Positions 56,196 through 64,000 of a stretch of 64,000 bases of DNA are shown here, piece by piece. Position numbers and translations under genes: made by a program. The number at the start of each line of letters is the position of its first letter. The first letter of the stretch is position 1. The notes beneath the pieces are model-generated. The model made no database searches. It was not told where the DNA came from and saw only the letters and a list, made by a program, of their open reading frames with translations. Origin of the DNA: Athripsodes cinereus (taxonomy: Eukaryota; Arthropoda; Insecta; Trichoptera; Leptoceridae). Where the stretch lies: assembly GCA_947579605.1 (NCBI GenBank), contig OX388312.1, forward strand, positions 18,189,313-18,253,312. Direction: 5' to 3'.

Positions 56196-57414
56196 GCAGT
56201 AACTACAAAATAATAATTATAATAAATTACTACTTCAAGGGTCTTTTGCAGATTTTTGGTTGTTTTCAATAAAATTATAGAACTAACTAATAATTTAATT
56301 AATATTTAATGTTCAAGTACTACCTATTCTTACGTTCCTAATTAAAATAATTTTATTACCTAATTGCATACAAAACACGTTATGCCATGTTTATTGAAAA
56401 ATATTTTTTTTAGGTTTTCACGATGTTTTATAAAAACGCGAAAAACAAATAATAAATTATATTGAAAACAGTTAGCTATAAAAATACGAACCAAGGTGTA
56501 CTCGTATGTTTCGATAATCGTTAATTAATTGGTCTTTAATTTTGTGGACAGACTCTAATCTACATATAATATTGTGTATGTATTATTGTATAATACATAT
56601 TAAACAAATCATTGGAATCTGACATAGGTAAGCAAGCTTACCATCATCATAATATCAATCAATGGGGATTTATATGTTAGAAATTTGCTTCATATTCTTC
56701 ACATCTAATCAACAACAACTGTACATACCTACATACTATATAATATTTATATTATGCTGTATGGATGTAACTTAGTATAATCTAACTTATTGGTATGAAC
56801 TACGTTTAAAACTAGTTTGTCGTTTATTTAGATATTTATACAGAGATTAAAGGAGACAATAATGATATAATAATAATTTTAAATACATTGTCGGGACAGC
56901 TTGTCAAGTCATGAATTAAAATCATTACGAATTAAATGCTTTACGCAGGTAACTTTATTAAAGTTAGATAAAAGATACACATAACATCACTTCTCATTTA
57001 AACGAGTTTAATTTTGAAAAACTATTATTATTTTTATTTATCTACTCTACAATATTTTCATTACATATTTCTTTCCAGGTATATCAATATGCGTCAAATT
57101 AGATTTCCCCAAAGTAGGCTATCACTCTTGCAAAGGCCACACTGTCTCCACACGCCTCACTCCAGTTGAGTCTTTTATATTGCATATAAATCCTAATTAA
57201 TGAAATCCTTTGTAAATCTACAAAAGTCTGATGAAAAAACAATTACAAACTTAAATCTGTACATTTGTTTGTGTAAGTGTTAAAGAGTGTATTCATTTTA
57301 TTCTGTCTTTCATTTACAAAGCACTGACACCGAAAAAATCTCCATAATTGTTTCACCTTTGTTCCCAAAACTCACATGGAAATATTTACCTAGATATTTG
57401 TGTGATTTTACCGT
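56196..57414. other. gene-free AT-rich stretch
   Basis: No exon or element recognised. Confidence 0.35.
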
Positions 57415-57680
57415 GGAACTCCCCCGGTAAAGAATGAGTCTCCCACTGTCTTCAGTAAGTTTTTTAGTGTCCTGTTAATGGTAAAATATTCGTAAAACAT
57501 CACAAATAAGAAAACATCTTCACATTCGTGCATTCGTAAAATACCTCCAATTTAGCATTGAGGTACGTCTACCCATGTTGAATGTATTATTTTATTGGCA
57601 CGGAGAACACACCTTGCATGTTTATTACATGCAATTAATCTGCTGGCTACCCTGATTCTGAGAAACGACATGATGATATC
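57415..57680 (+). repeat. SINE-like repeat, full span, diverged
   Basis: CCCCCGGTAAAGAATGAGTC, AGTGTCCTGTTAATGG, TACCCATGTTGAATGTATTA, TTGGCACGGAGAACACACCT and CTGGCTACCCTGATTCTG follow the family order end to end. Confidence 0.6.
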
Positions 57681-58324
57681 TAGGTACAGTTAGAAAGGTA
57701 TCTTCAGATATGTGAAAAAGTTAATAAAACTATTTTATTTTTCAAAGGATTAGATGTTATGTACCTACATTTTTATGTAATGATTATGTATGTAATATAA
57801 ATAAATAAGTGTATGATAATAATGATGGTCACCCTATATCAAAATAACCTATTATATATACAGTGGGATCTAATTATAATAAGATGTTATCTTTGAAATC
57901 TGTACAAATTAAATAAAAATTAAAGTTAATCCTATAAATTATTATTGATAAACATAATATTATCATAATCGTGTAAACCTGTTATTGTTGGCGTGTAGGT
58001 GTCGAGGTGTTTAATTATAATAATATAAATATAAATATCTATATAAACCTATAGATAATACGTATAATGTAAAATCAAAGTGAGGACTTTCGATTATACC
58101 GCAAAGGATCAAACATTATACTGTAATGAATTTGATTGCCGGTCACATAATATTATAATAAGACATCGAAACACATACATTTAATTTCGCAAATAGACAT
58201 CAATATGTTATGAATAAGAACGTTATTTTCCGGGCTGAGTGGCCGTGGTCTGTAGGGCAATCTGTGACCCGATATGTTATGATATATTTTTGGTTGTAAA
58301 ATATGAACATTAACTACAACTACT

Positions 58325-58457
58325 GCTATACCATCACGACATATCCCACATGTAGGGTAGCCAGCAGATCAGCTGCATGCAATAAACATGCAAGCTGTCA
58401 AAAAGATTAAAACATTCAGAATGGGTGACAAACCTCATCGCTGGATTTAATATATTT
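58325..58457 (-). repeat. SINE-like repeat, 3' half
   Basis: ACCATCACGACATATCCCAC, GGGTAGCCAGCAGATCAGCT, CATTCAGAATGGGTGACAAA and CCTCATCGCTGGATTTAA. The 5' half lies at 58757-58850 in the same direction, separated by a MITE and AT-rich sequence. Confidence 0.6.
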
Positions 58458-58484
58458 TTTATTTATTTTAATAGATACAACAGC

Positions 58485-58688
58485 AGGGCTACTCTTGACA
58501 CAATCTAAATACGATCTTAATCTAGTCTTGATCTTGATCATACGACGCACAAAGGGTTTATGGTCAAAAACACCGCGCTACCGCTACCGCGTGATCGGTA
58601 TGCGCGTATTTTTGGCCAATACCAATAGTCACTTCGTGCGTTGTATGATTAAGATTAAGATCGTGTTTAGATTTTGTCAAGAGTAACC
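58485..58688. mobile_element. MITE, GGGTTACTCTTGA family, copy 2, with 7-bp TSD
   Basis: CAACAGC flanks it at 58478-58484 and 58689-58695. The ends AGGGCTACTCTTGACACAAT and the complementary GTCAAGAGTAACC pair over about 40 bases. The middle, rich in CTACCGC and GCGCG words, differs from copy 1. Confidence 0.75.
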
Positions 58689-58756
58689 CAACAGCTTTCA
58701 CAATGAATAATACAGTTAATTATATACATCGCCAATTATAGATATAAAATGTCTTT

Positions 58757-58850
58757 ATTTTTTCAAACACCTGCTTTCACAGGACACACGAAAACTTACG
58801 AAAAAGATTGGGAGACCAATTCTTTGCCGGGCGCTCCACGGCTTAAATAT
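58757..58850 (-). repeat. SINE-like repeat, 5' half
   Basis: TTTCAAACACCTGCTTTCAC, AGGACACACGAAAACTTACG and GGGAGACCAATTCTTTGCCG with GGGCGCTCCACGG complete the element begun at 58457. Confidence 0.6.
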
Positions 58851-60679
58851 ACTCTCTCTCTCTCTATTATCCCTCTTAAATCCCTTTCCCGCATAATGTT
58901 GGGAATGTTTATTAAATACCTAAATACATAAGAGTTATCTAAATATTAAGTAGGTAGGTACTTAGCAATTAAGTCTAAATATTATTATTTCCTCAATTCT
59001 TTTACCAATATTTAACAGTACCGTAAATTTGAAACACATCAATGAAAACACTGATGTTATCATTGTCAATAATAATATGAAACATTCAGGAAATATTCGT
59101 TTTATTCAAAATACTTCTAACAATTTAAATTTCCTTAAACCACAATAAAAAAGTGCGTAAAAAAATTAATAGGTATAACTAATAATATTCATCGTTTCAT
59201 ACGTAATAACTTCTAATCATGTAGCACGAGTATGTATGACTTAATTCACTGCCCTCGGAACATGTTTACACTAATATATTTTGTAATATTGAAGTACATA
59301 ATATAGTACAACAGGTACAAGGAATATGTATGTTATAAACGCGATTAACAATTATATTATGAACATAACATAACACCGCACTGTATACAAAATATATAAT
59401 AATAACAATATAATACTTATAAAAATAATATTCTACCTAACAACGTGTGAAATGTACAAAGCAAAAAGACCGTGTAACAAATGAGGTGTTTTGTTGTGGC
59501 ACAGTGAGGGGTCCTCTCTGCGGGACCTCAGAACTCTACGTATGATTAGCACCAGCACCGCACTCTACACACTTCTCTACGAGTATTCGTATACTCTCTC
59601 ACTCCTAAACACGTGTTCCTATTGTGTTGCAAGATGTCAGACGACAAAGTTTTTTTAATGATGCGCAGTTTATCATCTGAATTACTGCTCAAGTGACATA
59701 TTATGTAATTCATGTTAAACTATGAACAAACACGTTTTTTTGTCTCACTGTTTTCTCACCACGTTGTCACCGAAAAATTAAATTCGAGTCATTTTAATAC
59801 TGAAATTAATTTAAATCCACCAATTTTCAGCAAGTTCTATCATAATGAAGATATAATCTAATCCTGTCATTTCATTGGTGCAATAATAGTAAGCGTAAAC
59901 ATGTTGGTTAACATTGAATCACTTTGGTGTGTTTATTGTTTATTTTTTTATCCTATCCTTTTTTAAAACAAATGTTTGTTATATTTTATTCCAAGAAGTG
60001 ACATTAAAATGATAGTGTAATATTAAACTACAATATTAATTATTATTATATGTATATTGTATATAGTCTGAAAATACTTACCTACTGAGTCATTGCGGTA
60101 AACAAAAACAACAATCAAAATAAATCGTACATTTGTTTTATTACAACACAACATATGTATTTGAATTAACCTTATCCATTTAATATCACACATTAACTGT
60201 TTCTTTTATACAATAATAATCTCTCTAATAGTTTGTCGATCATCCACGATTATGAAGACTTAGGTATATCGTTGAGTTGTATAAAGTCTATCAACATTTT
60301 GCAACATAATAGAAACGTAGCTTTACAAAGCTTCCTTATCACATAATTAATGTTAGTATTCTACCCATAATAATCAAAAGCACATGCTATCATATTGTAA
60401 TGAAAATTTTCAAATCAATACTCTCCATTATGCTATAATAAAAACACCTTCATATTGCGTCTATTTATTAAAAATTTCATGCACAAAAAAGTGTTGACAA
60501 AATTATTTATTTTGTACTTTAAATTTCTTCAATTTTCAACAGTTCATTTGCTAGTAATATTTCTTCAGTGTTCGTTGATATATTTCTCTATCAGACAGAA
60601 TTAATTTAAATGTAAGAGTTTATTTTCTTTAATCAAGTACCTAATGCATCACCAAATATTTTTATCTTTCTACGATATA
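58851..60679. other. gene-free stretch
   Basis: Mostly AT-rich. The piece 59490-59640 is GC-richer (GGGGTCCTCTCTGCGGGACC, itself partly self-complementary) and includes a 20-codon frame from ATG 59635 that I do not recognise. It could be promoter or exon sequence, but there is no support. Confidence 0.3.
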
Positions 60680-60760
60680 TCCGCGCCCTTGAGATGGATA
60701 CTTCATTAAACGGCGCCGAATAAATCATCCAATATAATAATAATAATAATAATAATATAA
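60680..60760 (+). repeat. LINE 3' end only (GGCGCC family) with ATA-repeat tail
   Basis: CGCCCTTGAGATGGATACTT, CATTAAACGGCGCCGAATAA and ATCATCCAATATAATAATAA: an extremely 5'-truncated copy with a simple-repeat tail. Confidence 0.65.
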
Positions 60761-60899
60761 GATATTGATATAATTATTTCGTCAAATAAGAACAATTAAC
60801 ATGTTCAATTATACTATATAATAAATTATAAACAACATCAAGAACTAGATGAGACAATATAGTGCGACATTGATATTTAGTGCAATCGGGATTCAGCAG

Positions 60900-61063
60900 C
60901 CCTAGTCAAAACACATTTTAGCGTCACTTGTCGTTCGACTACAAACGAAATTACGACTATAATTGCAACAATAACGCATAATTATATGGTACATGTAGGT
61001 AGATTGTCGTAATTTCGTTTGTAGTCGAACGACTTCATAACGCTAAAATGTGTTTTGACTAGG
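60900..61063. mobile_element. MITE, TTTTAGCG family, copy 2
   Basis: 24-bp perfect terminal inverted repeats starting CCCTAGTCAAAACACATTTT, then a second inverted block (GTCGTTCGACTACAAACGAA). 164 bp, no protein. Target duplication not clear. Confidence 0.8.
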
Positions 61064-61864
61064 GGGCCAGGAGTAAACAATTAATAATGGCACATTTCAA
61101 GTGGCACGTGAAAGTATAAAAATGTAATGTAATCGTAATTATTCAGTGTGTCTAACTATGAGGTTATCAACTCCTGTTCATTAGTAAAAGTAAACACACA
61201 CAAAGTAAGTACACAGATAATGAATATTGAATTGAAATTAAATTATATCGCTGAATGGGTACCTAACTATTATCAGATGTGTAAGTAGGTACCTATGTAT
61301 AATAATATATTGTCTTAATAAGAATCTAAGTTTGTTGTTTCATATAGAAGAGAAGCAGCTACTCAAACCAGGCAGTAATTCATATCACAATAAGATCGCG
61401 TGTAGACTACCTGCAAAGATTCAGTTGTAAATTTTATTTTATTATTATCGACTATTGGCATGTTACTGTTCTTCTTAATTTATATTGCACAACCACGAGG
61501 TAGGAAATCAAAATACAAAATACTCCATGTAATAATAAAAAAATGTATACGTATTATTTGAGAGCTACACGAGAGCCAATTAGATTTCTTTGATAAATGT
61601 GTGAATAACGTAATTTGTTTTATCAGAAATACCAATCAATATGAACAGTACCGTTCGAGGATTCTTTACCTTTTAGACATAGCACCCAAATTCTAGTGAA
61701 TTTTGTGTATAAGAATAAAATTAATAACAACCAAAAATTTGCATAGGATCAAAGCTGTGCAATATTAAAACAAGGAAATGTTCGTATTTTGGAAACTCAT
61801 AAAACTAAAATTATCTCAAATTATTATTATTATTTATCGTGTCGAAACCAAGAGAAAAAACCCA
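61064..61864. other. gene-free stretch
   Basis: AT-rich, no element or exon recognised. Confidence 0.35.
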
Positions 61865-62230
61865 TCAAACTGATCTCCAGTACTGCGCAAAACGCACAGC
61901 AGGTGGAGATGCGTCAAAAATATTCTCCATAGTGCAAGTGACAGGGCACAATGGACACTCCAACAAGTGTGGCATAGTCTGTGCTGCCACACAGTCACAT
62001 GCTCCGGATTCGTCCTGTAGGAAGCCCCATCGTTCTCTATTGTCGCGGCAATTTCCTACACCAGATCTCAGTCGATTTAGGGTTTTCCATGTCCCATAGT
62101 CTAGATCGCCTCCTGCAGCAAGGTGTTCTTGGGGTAGGAAAGGTTCGCTTATTTGCGGATCCTCCGCCCACCTACGTAGGCGTTCAGGGAAGCAGGGCCC
62201 GTCAGTGAGGATGAGGAGTTTAAAAAAGAT
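61865..62230 (-). pseudogene. LINE protein C-terminal remnant with Cys/His cluster
   Basis: On the minus strand a frame is open for about 120 codons to TGA at 61867-61865, with no ATG at its start. It contains GTWKTLNRLRSGVG, RWGFL, ACDCVAAQTMPHLLECPLC, TCTMENIF and FAQYW. WKTLNRLRxGVG followed by a CDC...H...C...C cluster is the usual C-terminus of one group of insect LINE proteins. Its GC content is above the surroundings. Truncated on its 5' side and not expected to function. Confidence 0.65.
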
Positions 62231-62991
62231 CGTCTAGAACTGAGAAGTTGAATTATTATAAAACACTTCTTTAGTACCTTCTTCCACAGAGACTTTACTG
62301 GTCGCGAGCCAGCCTTCAAAAGTCACAGTAGAAGTAGGTACTACGTAAGTGTTTTATTTGTAATAACATAACATGAACTTTCACTAAGAACCGTCGGTCA
62401 AATATATCGACTTTATGAAATTATCTCATTTCATAAGCTCAAAAGTATTTAAATATGTAAATTTAATATAGATGGCTGGGTCATGTTTTGTGAAATTACA
62501 ATAAGGTATTATCAAAAAGTAGAAGATTTATTTTCCATAGGGTTCCCGGCAGCCTTAACGAGCCATTTTTATGATACATTGTTCATATGAGAACATTATC
62601 ACATCGTAAATTCGTAGGAAGGAATGAGACAATTGTCTCAGAAACAATCTGAAAATACGAGAGAATTTTCTACCCTCCCGAGAGGAGCGTTGACTAGCAA
62701 AAGAAATAGAAGAATAACAAATAAATGATATTGTAAGTATATTATGCACCTACGTATGAGTTTATACTCGTAGTCTTATGTCTAATTAAGGTCAATATCC
62801 AAATGAACCAAAAAACATACGTTATTCAATAAAATAACAAACAATTCCAATATACCAACTCTTCTGTTAAGCCGATTTACTATTTTTTATCAGTTTTTTT
62901 CCTACGGAAATAATTCAGTATTCCTACATTCGAATAATAATTATTATAAGAGATAATTATATAAACAGTAAAAATAATAGTAGATAATTAT
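62231..62991. other. gene-free stretch with a retroelement 3' relic
   Basis: About 62315-62365 resembles the insert at 37230-37406 (AAAGTCAC, then GTAAGTGTTTTATTT). GAGAGGAGCGTTGA near 62681 echoes the GAGAGGAGCGTTGAGGGCGA end of the SWPKRALFF LINE but is too short to call. Confidence 0.35.
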
Positions 62992-63127
62992 TCCCCGTGG
63001 AGTACACAGTACGGAATAGGTCTTCCACTCTTTTCTGTAAGTTTACGAGTGTCCTGTAAATGGTAAGTGTTCGTAAAACCTCACGATTAAGACGATGATG
63101 GTATGGTAGTAGTAGTAGTAGTAGTAG
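62992..63127 (+). repeat. SINE-like repeat with central deletion and TAG tail
   Basis: TTCCCCGTGGAGTACACAGT, CTCTTTTCTGTAAGTTTACG and CGTAAAACCTCACGATTAAG (5' half) run directly into GATGATGGTATGGTAGTAGT. The whole 3' half is missing. Confidence 0.65.
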
Positions 63128-64000
63128 AGCAAAATCATCCTCTAAGTTTAGTAGGTTAACTAAAATTACGGTTAACCGTATTAAGCTTATCTTGCAACTG
63201 TGACGAGAATGAAGATTGTTGAAATGAGATATTTTATAGGTATTTCATAGAAAAGTGTGTAACATAATCTACATATGAAAGATAGCATACTGCAGAAAAG
63301 TGGAAGATTAAGACTTATGTACCTACCTGAAACTCTTTATTAAAGGCGGACTGAATGATCGATACACCAAAAATGTATGTATTATTATTACCTACCTACC
63401 TAATAATTATGGAACATGATGGATTCAGAATAAATCTCTAAAAAAAAATATCATCTTGTTTTACTAATACCTAATAAAAATATTGTAAATAAATTAATAA
63501 ACAGATACATTTATATTAGTGGTGGAACTATATATATGTAATGTAAAATAAATAAACCATTCTGCTCGGATAGAGATTCGCATTTTCAATCAAAATATTC
63601 AATTTCCTTATTTTTCTAACAAGTAAATCCTCCTTAAAAAGCGAGCATATTATTTCTTTTAGGATGTGATTTTTGTTTTTTTTTTTTGTTAATTATCAAA
63701 GGAACACATTTGATACATTCCTACCTAATATTTTTAATGTTTAGATGTTAACCAAGACAAGTATATTATTATTATGATTTTTATATTAGGTGTTTGTTGT
63801 ATGTAGGTATGTACTATAAAATATTTCACGTTAAGGCTAAACAACGTCATTATATTGTGTTGTGATGTTGGCATCTTAATTCTGACAGGTGAGAGGTTAC
63901 ATTATGTAGCACTTACTATATGTAGGTACTAGGTACCTATATATATAGGATGAGGAGGAGTAGGTATGGTACTGCATGCTGTACGGTACAGTGTCTACGT
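63128..64000. other. gene-free stretch to the right edge
   Basis: AT-rich with several TAGGTACCTA-like words near 63400 and 63925-63940. No gene is seen. Confidence 0.35.

Noticed and set aside
59635..59697. 20-codon frame MSDDKVFLMMRS...
   Set aside because: Too short to support, no exon signals that close the frame.
1..64000. tRNA genes, rRNA genes and CRISPR arrays
   Set aside because: Scanned by eye for cloverleaf A/B boxes, rRNA-like blocks and regularly spaced repeats; none found that I could support.

Overview
This window looks like an AT-rich insect nuclear genome segment. The evidence is a spliced, animal-type secretory-pathway gene with GT-AG introns, dense remains of non-LTR retrotransposons (LINEs), SINE-like repeats, several MITE families, one pogo-type DNA transposon, and many copies of the word TAGGTACCTA (often seen in moths, butterflies and aphids). 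I cannot fix the insect order from sequence alone. Nothing bacterial (operons, Shine-Dalgarno sites, CRISPR) is present.

Only one host gene is clear. It is a complete minus-strand L-type lectin of the VIP36/LMAN2 family, six coding exons between 15819 and 5786, 329 residues. It has a signal peptide, a lectin domain with conserved ligand residues and a disulfide pair, one transmembrane helix and a C-terminal KRFY tail. Such lectins cycle between ER and Golgi and bind high-mannose glycoproteins. Its introns hold a Rex3-like LINE, SINE-like repeats, a LINE relic and a long foldback hairpin.

Layout: 1-716 is the 3' end of a transposon-derived gene running in from the left edge. 717-5785 is mostly AT-rich and gene-free, with two small TIR elements. 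5786-15819 is the VIP36 gene. 16.4-22.9 kb holds a hAT-like MITE, LINE fragments, a 524-bp TIR element and a LINE flanked by a target-site duplication (TSD). 23625-26163 is a pogo-family transposon with 16-bp perfect TIRs, TA duplications, a DD35D transposase and a C-terminal PHD finger cut by a stop. 26.2-64 kb has no recognisable host gene and is made of 5'-truncated LINEs of at least five families, a dispersed SINE-like family, paired MITE copies, tandem duplications and hairpins.

The most useful patterns are: (1) the SINE-like family and one LINE family end in the same 3' sequence and the same TAG/ATAG tail, suggesting the SINE borrows that LINE's reverse transcriptase; (2) the pogo element carries several internal copies of a GGGCAAAACG-type word, including a perfect 14-bp-stem hairpin; (3) several MITE families appear as recognisable copies, two of them as pairs; and (4) insertions are nested, giving relative ages. 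All coordinates and repeats were read by eye; no alignment, folding or database search was run.
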